Shown piece after piece: positions 48,633-61,800 of a stretch of DNA of 64,000 nucleotides. Made by a program: the position numbers and the translations under genes. How positions within the stretch are numbered: position 1 is the stretch's first letter; each line of letters opens with the position of its first letter. The notes under the pieces are model-generated. The model searched no databases, was not told the origin of the DNA, and saw only the letters and a program-made list of their open reading frames with translations. The stretch comes from Lutraria lutraria (lineage: Eukaryota > Mollusca > Bivalvia > Venerida > Mactridae), in assembly GCA_964023205.1 (NCBI GenBank), contig OZ026842.1, positions 37,773,501-37,837,500 of the forward strand, given 5' to 3'.

Positions 48633-50797
48633 CTTACAAAAATCTGAAATATTGCCATGTGCTGTTTATATTCAAGTAGTGCATAAACGCCAGTGTGTGC
48701 TTAAGTAAGAGTTAAAGATAGTATCAAGTAGAAATCTAATTTCATCTAATATTTTATTATATTTACAAACAGTAATTTATCATTTCTAATATATTTAAAA
48801 CATTTATATATAAAACAACAACAAAGATGTGGGACATATTGATACTTCAAATTCAATTTCCATACCTTTAACTATCAAAAAGTCGTAATAAACATCTTTA
48901 GAAATGCTTAAAACTTAAGTCCGATTATTTTTTTTATGTTAAAATTATTAAAGTAGGTTATTTTTACATAGATATCTTATCAGTTTTTACTTGACAATGT
49001 AATAAAAACATTCTGAAATTTTCTTTTTAATCATAAGTACACACAGACATGTAGCACAGTAGTTATTATCAATGATATTTAAAAAATAAGGAAAAATATC
49101 AAACAACATTTTTACAAGATATGGCTAAAAAAAGACACTTATGTTTATATTGTTTTTTCAGAGCAAATAAAAAATATTTCTTAGAACTTCAAATTTTCAA
49201 CAAAAGCACCCTGAACTATATACCCACAAACAACTAGAATAAACTTGTACCCATGACTAAAATTCGTCTAGAAAAAATGTTCTTCTTAATTAAATAATGT
49301 GATAAGCATGGGTGGGGGCTTCGCTCGTTTAGTTACTTATTTCTAAAGGATTTAATAAAAACATACAGCTATACACTATTATGTAATATGGTGTCCCTGA
49401 TATCAAAAACACAATCACAATACCTGTTTAAAATTGCGAAATATAATACCCTTATGTAAATACACAAATTTAACATAAGTTTTAAGCAAATTTTGTATAC
49501 AATTTGAATGCAACTGCAAAAAATGGTTTGAAATATGATCACAGGTATTTGCGATTTCGTAATCACCGCGACTGTCAGTGATCTCTACTTCAAGTTCGTC
49601 TCTTCAACCTCGTTATCACTTATCAGTTAATGTGTCTATCCTTCGAGGTATGCTACGGGTCTCCAGTGAGCTGTATAAGCTGTATCAGTGTTGATTCGTT
49701 GAACTGAACTGTAGCATCACAGATGAACTAGGTATTGTAATTTAACGTGCAAGCGATAAGTGGATACAATAAAAAAGTGCAAAGTGGTAAGAGTATCTTT
49801 AGCATCTCGTTTTTAATTCTATTACATTACTTTCTAACTGTGCATGATTAAATTTTGACTGAAATGATGTGGTATAGATGTGGGAGACCATGGACAGTGG
49901 CTTCTTGTTAAATATTTTCCAATTTACTACGTGGGGTTTCTCACGACGGTGGAAGATGTAGTACTAATTCTTCTTTGGTTTTATGCCATACTCGGGCGTT
50001 ATGTAAAGGTTAACCTTAGCGGTATTAGTTATGATAATGTATATACATCTTCTCCCTGAAGCGTATTTATTTATTTTATTTGTTTATGCATATATATTAT
50101 ACATTATTATGTGTGTTACCAATATATATGTTTGTAAATATGTTGTCCTCATGGGCCAGTTGGCCTAAAGAATCTGAAATAAAGCATTTATCAACGATAA
50201 ATTTATTAAAATCATAGCAGACGTGAACTATTTCGTTTGAAAAAATAAGTAATTATTTGTGAAAACGAACAAACTTACGTCATCTGGTCGAGTTAAAATA
50301 TGTTTCATTTTATTTTTAAAAAAGTCTTAACCGTATAATTATTTGACTTGTTTGAATTGCAATTATTAATTATAAACCAGGTATTGATATTACAATTTAA
50401 TGCACTAGGTTCCTAATTTAATACTCAAGGAAAAAGTAGAAAACACTGTATTTTGTATTGCAATAGCATTGTAATTTTGATAATTTTGTTACACATTCCG
50501 AGTCCCCGAGGTTCATTACTTTCAGTTCTTTGATTTTACGCCCTAGTTGCGAAATTTTAACTTCAAATTCTCATTTATCTGAATTAAGTTAAACCATCTC
50601 AGCCAGTAAAGTTAGAAGATGATTTAGACCTATAGTTATTCATAATGTATTCAACGTGCCTGGAGACAGAGATATTGAAATGTGAGCAAACATGTTTTCA
50701 CATAATACATAAGTATGTGTATTGTATATCAGTGCATGTTGTACCGTGAAAAGTGCGCTATTTTCACAATTAACGTTATTACATCAGTTATAAAACC

Positions 50798-50980
50798 ATA
50801 TACAGTATGATCCCCATGTACGGTTACCTCCGAACAACAACCACCTCCCTGCAACAGCCAGAATGCTAGCAACCCAAATTGACGATTTACTTTATGTTTA
50901 CACCCTTAACAACAGTCACCTCTTTACAACAGTCATTATGCACTTCCCATTGGTGGGTGTTGTAAGGAGGTTACACTGCA
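50798..50980. mobile_element. MITE with imperfect ~20 bp inverted ends
   Basis: The left end TACAGTATGATCCCCATGTA then CGGTTACCTCCGAACAACA is mirrored on the right by TGGGTGTTGTAAGGAGGTTA then CACTGCATA. The interior has repeated CAACAGTCACCTC-type words. A fragment CAGTAAAACCTCGCCTTAAG (50,980-51,000) beside it has a pogo-like terminus. Confidence 0.55.
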
Positions 50981-51062
50981 TAGTAAAACCTCGCCTTAAG
51001 ACCACCTCTCTTTAAGCTCTAATGATTATAAAGACAACGTTTATAATCAGGACAGATGTTCT

Positions 51063-51243
51063 ATGCAATACAACCTCTCCAAAGCAACACCCATTGGGAG
51101 TAGCTAAAGTATATTATTGTTGAGAGGTAAAAATACTGCTCTAGAGAAGTCAAATTAATAGTTAAAGTGAAAAAACAACAACATGCTGTTGTTGTTGGGA
51201 AGTTGTTGCTCAAGAGAGGGCCGCTCTGGAGAGGTTGCACTGT
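51063..51243 (+). mobile_element. Pogo/Tigger-like MITE, copy 2
   Basis: ATACAACCTCTCCAAAGCAA at the left and CTCTGGAGAGGTTGCACTGT at the right are inverted relatives. The interior matches the copies at 26,303 and 58,787, including AAATTAATAGTTAAAGTG and the TGTTGTTGTTGGGAAGTTGT block. The right end, GTTGCACTGTA, is intact; the left end has decayed. Confidence 0.75.
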
Positions 51244-51380
51244 ATATTCTTTGTAGTCAGACTTGAACATTAGACAATTAGTATTGATAGTATAATGATC
51301 ACAGGAACCTCTTGAATACATTTATACGGTAAACATGTCCGTGCCATGTTTTCCTTGCATACACCATGAACGAGTTTGCA
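51244..51380. other. No feature recognised between MITE and SINE
   Basis: Short AT-rich spacer. Confidence 0.4.
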
Positions 51381-51610
51381 GCCTGTCCAGTTAGTTCAGT
51401 GGTTAGCGGCGTTGGTTTACTAATCAAGAGGTTGTGGGTTCGAACACCGGGCAATGCTGACACTGTCCGTGACAAATTTGGCTGAAGATATTAAATCCTA
51501 TGTTAAATTGTCCTCCACCTCTAAAATTATGTGGGATAGCTCGCGCGTAGAACGTGGTTAGAACTGGCTGCGGCCTAAATGAATTCCACAGGAATAATTT
51601 TGAAAATGAC
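51381..51610 (+). mobile_element. tRNA-derived SINE with well-preserved tRNA-like head
   Basis: The head GCCTGTCCAGTTAGTTCAGT then GGTTAGCGGCG (A-box) and GGTTGTGGGTTCGAACACC (B-box) is close to a complete tRNA, with five of seven acceptor pairs. The anticodon arm TTGGTTTACTAATCAA is one base short for a normal seven-base loop. A body of about 150 bp follows (GACACTGTCCGTGACAAATT, TGCGGCCTAAATGAATTCCA). Its head differs from the SINEs at 25,456 and 45,520, so at least two families are present. Confidence 0.8.
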
Positions 51611-52854
51611 GTAAAATCCGATGAAATAAAATTACATATTTTGTTGAAAAACGCGATGAAAATGTTCATATAAAACAACTTCAGAGTTATATGTATATCT
51701 AAAGAATTTGGCCGAAAAATGATTAAACAACCCGAAAATCTTGTGTATCTAACATTCATTTTGTCCCAAACATTCAATCATGAAGCAATCTTCATGATTT
51801 GAGATATTTAAGGTACCGATGAGATGTATCAACAAGATATATATATTTCTAATCTCATGCATCTTAGATAAATTAACAAAAAATTAACAGTTATCTGATA
51901 CGAAAAACAAGGCAAAGTATAATACCAAACTTCTATAAAATTCGTCTTCATTCTGGATTTCTTTTTATGATATTGCCACACTTTCTTGATCGGTTCTCAA
52001 GAAAATAATTTTTCTATTGCACTCACTTTATCGGAGAATACCATTAAATTTATCGAGATTTTAACATTATTGTCCAAGCCAATTACTTTTGTATCAGGTG
52101 CCCGTTACAGTTTATTGGAACAAAAGATATAGATTCGAACCTTTGAAAGATAAATGTAGCCTTTATTGACAGGTGGCCTTTATTGAGAGGTCATTTTGTT
52201 CAAAATAGCCAATGATGCTTTCTGATTGAATGACCTTTATTCGGAGGTGACCTCTAACACAAGTGTGACTACCGATGACGTCACTTCTAATGTATATATA
52301 TTTTAAATATTATCTATTTACAATGTATGTCTCAAAAACTTGTACTGCATGGTGTTAGAAAGCACTTATAGATAAAAAGAGATGTTATCTTTTAAAACAT
52401 CATTCAAAGTCTTATCTCAAACTGTTAAAATAGTTTTTTCAATACATACCATGGTATTCTTGATTAAAATTGTTATGTAACAAAGATATGTCCGTGGAAC
52501 GATACCACATGAAGTGCTGTTTCGCGGAAAAATTACATTGGCGAATGGCGTCTAAAAATTGACTAAGGTATCTCAATGATATTGCGTTGATGATCCTGTA
52601 GTTGATTGGTTTAGTACCACAGTTTAAGTCAGGAATCAAGCAAAGTTGCGCTGTACATGTATTAATTTTGTTTACCTTTTTGAAAAAAAGAATGATACAC
52701 ATTTTTGTAGTTGGTCTCGGATCAACAACGTTTCAGTCAGAAATTAAATGTGAACAAAATGATGAGATTTTGAGGTGAGATTTCTCAATATGAAACTACA
52801 TGACTGTATATTATTGTTTTTATATATTTACATTTCAGAGTGACTGTCAACGCA
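51611..52854. other. Upstream flank of the DUF885 gene
   Basis: No coding exon is recognised. It contains MITE copy 4 (52,148-52,272) and a TGACGTCA palindrome at 52,276-52,283. A TTTACATTTCAG at 52,827-52,838 could be an acceptor for a 5' UTR exon carrying the ATG at 52,855. Confidence 0.4.
52148..52272 (+). mobile_element. MITE-like element, copy 4
   Basis: TAGCCTTTATTGACAGGTGG, GAGAGGTCATTTTGTTCAAA, GACCTTTATTCGGAGGTGAC and CTCTAACACAAGTGTGACTA match the other three copies in order. Confidence 0.65.
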
Positions 52855-55800
52855 ATGCATTATTTGATCGTGATTACGATTGTACTCTCTGGTAACTATA
52901 CATTTTAAATTGATATGTACATTCATTTAATCACACAATTTTGTGTCACAAGCCTCATTATATTTCTAACGTTGTTTGCCTGTCACTAAATCTAATATTC
53001 TCACAGGGCTTAGCATCGTCTGCACGTACGTTAACCCATGTTAAGATTACATGTTACGGCTGTTTTCACCTTGACCGACGTCAAATAATTTGCATGATTT
53101 TGAACTTCCGTTTTCAAAAGATAACAAAATTAGGTTATACCGATTGAACTCTTTTTGTAAAGTCCTCGCCTATTTCAAAACCTGTCTATTTGTCAGGAAT
53201 ACAAATAGCACGTTGTCAAACAGAACCCCAAATAGATTGACAAAATATTGTTATTTTATTCTGTCACCGAAACTTTAACTTAAACAGGTGATGACAAAGG
53301 GCAGCACGCTTACTGCTTCGAGTCCAAATGTTCCGTTTTAATCATCTGTGTTATAATATTAAAATCACAAGTTTTCATAACACAAGTTTAGTTTTTAAAA
53401 AAACCGGTCTCAAAACACCACAGTTCCAAGACACATCTACATGAAATCCACCAAACACAGTGAGCATTCCACAATACAAGGGTTTTAACACAATCTCCCT
53501 AGAAGGATACGGCTTGGAAAACGGTCTAAATCAAACCTGCAGGGTGGGGTGGGGGTGTAAACTTGTCTGCTTATATTCAAATTTAAGGGTTGTCCTGAAG
53601 CCCTCTACAGTCTGGGCATGGATCACACTACTGTCGAGATGATTCCAGTCCTTACACGTTTTTTTTACAAAGAAAGAATACCATAACTGCTCAGTTTTAC
53701 ATTGCTTTATCATGAAACTACTAGTAGGCCTATATATAGAGAATAATAGGTTAGTGTCATCATGAAACTACTAGTAGGCCTATATATAGAGAATAATAGG
53801 TTAGTGTCGTGGATGACCCGATAAATTCCTCCGCCTTGCCAGATAAACTTACTCATCCACGACACTAACCTATTATTCTCTATTTATCCAGTCACTTCAT
53901 GCAAATTCGACCAGATAACAGGGTGCCGGATAAACTTTGCTTTATTAGGTCACATGACCACGTGACTTGTGATAAACCGTCACCTGACCACGTGATCTGA
54001 CGGACTAGTTCTTATAACAGAGTCGCCGGTTGAAATTCAGTGCCCGGGGGTGCGGTTTTCCTTGCCGAAATGAATTGAGGTTGATCGATAAATGTTCTAC
54101 GACTTAGCCTACCTGCGTCTACATAACGTTGTCAAGATGTCCGACATAGTTGATTATCGTGACGTCATTGAACGAACGTGACGTTACGCGCAGATATTAA
54201 TGAGAAAGTAACTTAATAGTCCCGAGTTTTTTCCCTTATTTTAGCAAATTCAGTTACTCGGCTCACCCGATAAATTCCTCCGCCTTGCCAGATAAACTTA
54301 CTCATCCACGACACTAACCTATTATTCTCTATTTAATTAACCTCGTAGGTTTTGCTGATTTCAAACAATCTGATGAAGGTAGTACTAGTACCAATTTTCT
54401 AATAGGTCTAATTAATGTGACTCTTCCGAATTCTTTCATCGGAACACCTATGAACACTGTACTTGTAACCAAGTGATCCGGGTTCGATCTCGGTCGCTGT
54501 TGTTTTAACCTTTCTATATGGAAATGAAAAAAAAATGTCCATTTTCCTCCATATGTGTGGACGTTGCTAGCTCCTTGTTGAAGGGTAGGTTAGTACTGGT
54601 TGAAATACCGTCCAGGAAAACTTGTAAATAGGTGAACCGATCGCCGTATATAACCGAAATACCGTTGAAAAACGGCGGTCAAGCCAGCGTACGTGTGTAC
54701 AACAAGAAGGAACACTTAGTTGACTAGGAATTTTGGCATCTTACTTCGTTCACATGTATAGACACACAATACCTATCCTGGGTAATTAATAAAAAAAATG
54801 CTTAAAATAACGTGTATTATATGTAAACCAAGGACTATTTAGTATTCAGATCACGATCAAACATTAGTCATGTTGTGTTTCACATCTTCATTGTTTTGTT
54901 AATTAAACTGCCAAGGTGCCTGTTATTGTACAATTATCGTATAAAACATATGCACGAAATGTAATTTAATCATTCCAATTTGAAGATACATGTACTTAGT
55001 ATTTAAGGCAATTTGAATAATTTTGTATTTTCGTAAACTGTATTTTAAAAGATAGTATCGGAATAACATCGACATAATGAAATTTGGAGATGTGTAAATG
55101 TGCGTGAATCATTTAGTTTGTATAATTGAAATTGATCGTCGCACTACTTGTAAGATTGTTTTGCATAAAAATGTAAATCCTAAACAGGAGTGAGTGGTAT
55201 GTTTATGTACATCTGCATTCAGTTACAAAGGGTCATTTTCTAACAAGATTACCGTCTCAATACTTTTAGTATACATGTAATGCAATAGAACATCACGTGA
55301 CATGCGAGATGATAAAACTATTCAGTGCTATCTTGACGAACCAAGTATTTCGGGGATTTTGAAATTTCAAACAATCATTTATATACACAGCTTGTCGTGC
55401 TAAGTTAAATTTACTAAAATGACATGAGGAGCATTACCCAACACGTTGTTGTAAATTAAACTTGATAAACACACAGCACGTTTGTGATGTAAGTTCTAAG
55501 TGCATGTATTAATTCATGATTTCTAATATCAAGACATCTACTTATCAGAAATGATAAAACAAATGTAATTTATTGCAGGCTAATATTAAAAGAGAGCTCA
55601 GAAACGCTTCAGAAATTCTTTTTTTTTTCGTCATAACCAAATATTTGGCTGAATCATAATCAGGTACATGTGAACTGGTACACGAATCTTCAATAGCTAC
55701 AAGTAACGTACGTTCCTAATATATTCGTACTTTAATGCTGGCGTCATAAATAGGGTCAGTCGAGTTACAAACGGAAATACAACAACTTTATATGTGCATT

Positions 55801-58800
55801 ATCTCACTTATTTTATCTAATTATTGTTAGCAGTCGCTGGTCACACAAGATGTGAAGCTGTGGACGACTTCCATGAATTGATCGGTAGATATTGGAACTG
55901 GAGACTACAGGATGCTCCAGAATTTGCCACTTACATCGATGTTGCTGAGTATAAATATAAAATTGAAAGTTATTCAGTTGATGTCCTTGACGACAGAAAG
56001 GTAACTATCAAACAATCTAGCGTGTATTAACCCTCACTATGTTGAAACTGAAACTACAAAGTTTTGCCATCAGGATAAAACCAGACCAGTCCAGTACTCC
56101 ATTCATATAGTCTGATCAGTCTCGTTACTGCTTGGTCACATACTTCTGTATTTTCATTGTGACAAGTTCATTCAGTAAATTCAGTGGGTTGAGGATTAAT
56201 CTACTTAGGATACGATAACCCTTTTTAAAAATATCTTGTCTTCTTTTTGAAAATTAAGTTTTAGTTTATTTAGTATATTAATCTTAATCAAACCATTTGT
56301 ACGTTCCGTCACATGCTTGTCTTCTTCGATAATTTAATGTTAAAGATAGACCGACTCTCACTTGTTGAATATTCACATTTCGATGTGGAGTTGACACTAC
56401 GTAATATTACATTGTATATGGCTCAATTAGAATTGAGAATAATTATGTGACGATATGTATATAGTCATGATGGTGCTTTTCAGACTAGCATCACCAAATT
56501 TCGGAATGAACTGAAGGCTATTGATAGAACCATGTTAAATCAGACAACACAAGTCGCCTATGATGTACTATTGGACACAATGGACACATTTCTGGAAGGT
56601 TACAAATGGAGAGAGTAATCATCATTTTATATAGATACAAACACAGGCTACCGGCGTGTGAAGATCCCCCAACAGGCCCTCTTCTACAAAATAAAGTTTT
56701 ACCCCCCCCCCCCCAACATTTAAAAAAAAATAAATTATTATAATTATAGTAATGGTATAGAACTCCTGGGCTCCGAACGCGTTCGTCAGATTTCACTACT
56801 TTGATGACAGAGTTAAAAGCTGTACCATTGTTGTAAATCATAACAAGTTTTGATTTGCGAAGATCAGTCCTGACATAAAACTGAACTGAACTACAGCGAT
56901 TAATGAAATATTCATTTAAAACGATTTATCTTAAAATATATGACCTATATACCATTGAACTAAAGAAGTTATAAATGCGACCATTTTTCTTCATCTTCAG
57001 TTACGGTCCAATGAATCCAGTCAATTTTCTTGAAGGTACCTGGACTGATCCAAATTACATCATACCATCAAAACTAGAAACGTTCGAAGATTTCAATGGT
57101 TTCATTGATGAAATAGAGTTACGTGGTAGGCGGGTAAGTGGTGTTTAGTTACATCTACATGCACGTCAAAATAATGTAAAAAAGTTGCGAAATATAATAT
57201 TATTGTTTATCGATTTAAGACAAAACTAAACCAGATACAACATTGACTTTAATCTCAGATCATTTGTGCTTGGTAGTGATTTGTTAAGCTTATAGTCGCA
57301 CAGCAACTTTTACGTGTATACCTTGCAAAACTCTGAAATGCTCTCCCGGCCGCGGCTGTGGATCATGATCAGTGTTTAGTGCGCTGGACTTGAAACCCGG
57401 CGAGCCGGATAGTGTTGGATAAAAATGGTCCAGGAAAAGTGGTTACTATGTGAACATACTACAGTATAGGACTAAAACATCGTTAAAACGGCGTTAACCC
57501 CACAGAAACGAAACAAAATATCATCCTGAAGATGGAACGGATATATTCAAATGTGATAATATACATTATTTTAAGACGGTTTTTTGTTTGTCCGAAATGT
57601 GGTATTAATATCGAGACTTCGGTTTTTTATTCATTTGATACAAGTGTCTATCAACTGGATTGTTGTAATTCGTGATGTATCACTCGTATATAAACTGGAA
57701 ACTTGCATTTAAAACTTGGAGATAATTGGTCCGTATTCACAAACATTCTGAGTTTTCTAATTTAAGGATTTTCTTTAACACAAATTTTGACTAAGAAATA
57801 AGAAAGTTTTTAGTTTTCAACTTAGATTTCCTTAGACAAAATCATTCATTCTTACCTTTGCGAAGCGGGTTTCCGTGGAATTCCATACGTCATTACTTGC
57901 GCGCGCATTGTCATTGTCAACAAACTAACATGTCTGAAAACTGTTACTGTGTTGATATGCTAGATTATTTTCCGGTTTATGTCACTATTTCTTTTTATCA
58001 AAACATATTCGAATTAACATAGTTTAACTGAATAAACGAAAACATTTTATATTTTATTGCAGGTTGATGATTTAATTGCAAGATTAAATGTTTCCATTGC
58101 AACTGGAACGACCAACCACAACGTGTCTGTGGTAAGCTGATTTTAAAACAAGTTACCATCTAAACTGTACTCTTTTTCATCTCAAGGAACCTACATTTGA
58201 AAAACGCACAATTCAAATTCGTTGGATTTCTATTGGATGTTGTGCAACCTCTTCAGAGTAGCTCGCTCTTGAGCAACAAATAAAATATCTTCCCTTCTAC
58301 AACCAGCATGACTTTTCTCAACTGTACGATTTAACTATAAAATGTAACCTCTCTAAGACAACCAAGGTTGCACTGTTCATATAAACAAATAATCATTTAA
58401 ATGTTGATATTTTTTGTTTATGCTATAAATCGTCTATGATATCGTACTAGATTATAAATTGAAACCACTATTAATGAAATATCGCTAAGCAAAATGATAA
58501 GATGATAATAAATTGTCTTTTTCAAGTGTGTCTCTTGGTAACATCATAAGTTATTGATTTAAGCACCGTTTAAAGTTTTCTTAAACTTGCTCAGACATAG
58601 AGATGAATCCTTTGCAAAGTGCAACCTTCTACGTGGCCTTATAAACCCGAATTACTTGCAAGCATTTCAGTCATTTCAACAACGGGAAACTATCCCAAGA
58701 ACATTCATGTTATTTAGCAAACCTTTTTACTAAGTTGTTTGTCCTTGAAACGTAAAGACTTTCCTAGTTTTCGCTTTAAATATATACAGTGCAACCTCTT

Positions 58801-61800
58801 CAAAGCAACACCCTTTCAGAGTAACAAAAATATGTGGTTGTTGAGAGGTTGTTGCTCTGGAGAGGTTTAATTAATTGTTTCAATGTGCAGTGGGGAATAC
58901 TCATGCTTTTGTAGCAGGGAAGTTGTTGCTCAGGAGAAAGTCGCTCTGGAGAGGTTGTTTTATATTTAAAAAATTGAAAGAAGCTCTGTCTACCTACCCA
59001 CACTAAAGTTTATGAGAATATTAGCGGAAACAAGATATGTTTCGGCCTTTATATGACTGAGAAATAACATGTCAATGACCCCGCTCTATCAACGGACTTA
59101 CGCTTCAAACGTAATTTACGCGTAAGTCGGGAATTACAGGAATATGACTTTCTGTCAATATTAACGTAAGCATTTTTGGCGCAAAGTCGGGCGTAACATT
59201 ACACCATTTAGGCACAGGACCTTGAGTATTAAAATAACACCAATACCCCCCCCCCCCCCAAATAATCCTAGCCACGTTCATAGACCCGTACATATATATA
59301 TGAAAGTTAATGCAAATCGTAAATATTGACATATATACAAAGTTACGCTTCCGACTTTTCGTATGTTACGCATTGTTTATAGAACGGGGCCCATTTCAGG
59401 TCAATTAATGCTTTTGCCATTGGTCCGTTTACAAGTCCTAATTGTCCGGTTAATTAGATAAACACAGACGTGATACCATCTATCCTCTTTTGTCGAATTT
59501 CCGTCTATATACAATCATGCAGATCTTTGTTTATGAAGTAAATGTTGTCTTTATTTTCTCCCAAAAAGATACCGGCTATACGTCAGATTGAACAATTCAT
59601 CTCAAACTCAACAACAAATATTGTATGGAACGAACCATTTGGTGACAAACTTAGCAACAGTTCTATGTCAGCGGAGAATAAGTAAGTTTATACAATGACT
59701 TTTTTATTTGACGGCTATGTCATTCCAGAAGTGGTGGTATGGCTTTTTACTTGTTAGAATGACTAATTACGTTCCATGACAATTTAGAGTTTTATGCTCG
59801 TATCGCGAGATGTGAAAATAGCGTAAAATTGTAGTACATGTACATTGTACAGTGCAAATCCCTAACGCTGAACTTATCTGACATATCTGCTTATTGTTAG
59901 ACAAAAACGTTGATATTATTTATAAGAATAGTATAGCTCAATTATCATTATTTCTTTGATAGCTACGGTTGTTTATATACACTGCATATCTCTTCGGGAA
60001 CATACGTATCTTTTTCAGAACATTGCTACGTGACAGGTCACAGGCCGTACTGACGGAGTTCCGAACACAATACTTAAAACTCTTGGCCTACCTGAACAAG
60101 GTATCAATTTTACCATAGTATATCGTGTAGATCATTTACCAAGTCTTCACTGTTAGCAGTTCAGACACTAAACATAGGCATAATACACCACAACTGATCT
60201 CCATACTCTGTCTCTACTATACAAATACGAGAAGGATTACCATCCGAGTCGCAATACCATTATTTTGTTGACATCGGCTGTGGATTTCTAAGAAATGCAA
60301 ACATATTCAACCAAATTCCCAAAATTGGTATACCCGTCACGTAGACAAATATAATAGCGGAGATTTGTGAAGGTATACCCGTCATTTGGCACATATATTG
60401 AGATTTGTGATATGCCATGTCTGTCAAGGTGGTAAATATACGGAGATTCGTGCAGAGGGGCATGCCCGCTTCATTAGCAACAAAACGGTTAATTGATAAC
60501 GTTATTATAACCCTTCACATATTGCACCTATTTTATGCAATACCTAACGGCATAGACAGCGCAAGCTACTGCACAACTTTCATTTGTATAGCAGAGACAA
60601 AGGAAATGGTCAAGCACATACGGATCTCAGATTAGCAAAGTGCTGATCACGTAATCAACATGATGATTCTGCATTTATTGGATTGCGTTTGACTTAGATG
60701 CAGCAGCAGTCATTATTGATCATTATTATACCTCATGTGATTTATTTACTATTTAGTCTTATGTGACGACAGAAGGTGACATTCCGTAATGTTACCCTGT
60801 GACATTACATTTCGGCCCGCTTGTCATAACGATACTGCCATCGCGTGCTCACACGATGTTATCGGGTGCCGGGTTTTAGTAAATCTGTTCTCTACGATTA
60901 GTGCCCATCACATGTCTAGACGTTTAATGCGCTTATTAAAATCTTATCATAAATTGGCACCCGGTTTAGCAGAAGACAATTTGACAGCAGAAGTAACTAT
61001 GTTGTCAGAAAGACGCTTTGTTTCCATTTCTGTTATAATTTTTGTTACGATTTTTAACATGCTTGTTGCATGTACATGTAGTATCTTTCTTAATTAATGT
61101 TTGGTTCGGTATAATGAAATAAATATCACATCCCACGTCTCGGTCGACATTGCATGTCTCTGGTGAACATTACGTTCTATCACCCTCTGTGGGATGTGAT
61201 ATTTGTATAATATTGGAGGTTGTTTTTCTGCGATACCACGTGAAGGCGGAGCTGGTCTTTTGAGGAAAAAGAAGAAAAGAAGTCTGAGAGAAGTCAATGT
61301 TTAAGTAATTACTGGTTGAATCAGTTTAGAAACAACTTGTTATTTCAGGTATACTTGCCAAATACAAGAAGTGGGTTCGGAGTGAGTTCTTTTCCTGACG
61401 GAGAGAATTATTACAAAGCTTGTCTGAAATGGCATTTAGGTATCGATATCACTCCAGAAGATGTTCATCAGAAAGGTTTGGAAGAGGTTAACAGAATAAG
61501 TGGACAAATGCACGAAGTAATTATCGTTAATTTGGAAATAGGATTTTTTTCAATTAATCAAGTCTATATATGTTGTTAAATATATCTATACATTACCGAT
61601 AACTTATACAGGAAAGGTGTAAATTACACAGGCATGAAAAATATCCCATATCTAATACAAATACATTTTGGTCAACATGATAATTGCAGATTAACTGTAA
61701 GATGTATTGTCAAGAATCTCACATATTGATATATCAATTTAAGTAAGTTACTCATCGCCCTTCTCATAAAATATGCTGTCAACATGTTTGATATAATGAG

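Larger units (their letters stand above)
45753..51060. other. Intergenic, AT-rich, with MITE and Pearl-like fragments
   Basis: No gene is recognised in this 5.3 kb. Contents: a pogo-like fragment at about 45,985-46,075 (AGAGACCACCCAAGGGAAAG, GGCCTCTTAACACAATGCTC), a 22 bp duplication at about 46,280-46,320 (ATTTATTTAGGTATACTTTA), and the elements listed separately at 46,425, 48,418 and 50,798. Open frames of 60-106 codons lack domains and splice support. An upstream non-coding exon of the DUF885 gene could hide here. Confidence 0.45.
52892..55833 (+). other. First intron of the DUF885 gene with tandem acceptor
   Basis: About 2.9 kb. It ends TTGTTAGCAG, a tandem (NAGNAG) acceptor. Splicing after TTAG instead of CAG adds one alanine and keeps the frame. 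The intron holds the inverted-repeat element at 53,711-54,335 and a SINE; no other gene is seen in it. Confidence 0.6.

Noticed and set aside
51381..51450. A tRNA gene on the plus strand
   Set aside because: The anticodon arm is one base short, two acceptor pairs fail and a SINE body follows.
53460..53713. Overlapping 60-codon open frames on both strands
   Set aside because: Mutually antisense, short, no domain, and located in the first intron of the DUF885 gene.
60417..61097. Open frames of 72 and 102 codons between DUF885 exons 7 and 8
   Set aside because: They are intronic, lack recognisable motifs, and the flanking exons join in phase without them.
61316..61579. Stand-alone 87-codon gene
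   Set aside because: It is DUF885 exon 8 (61,349-61,516) with intron sequence on both sides.
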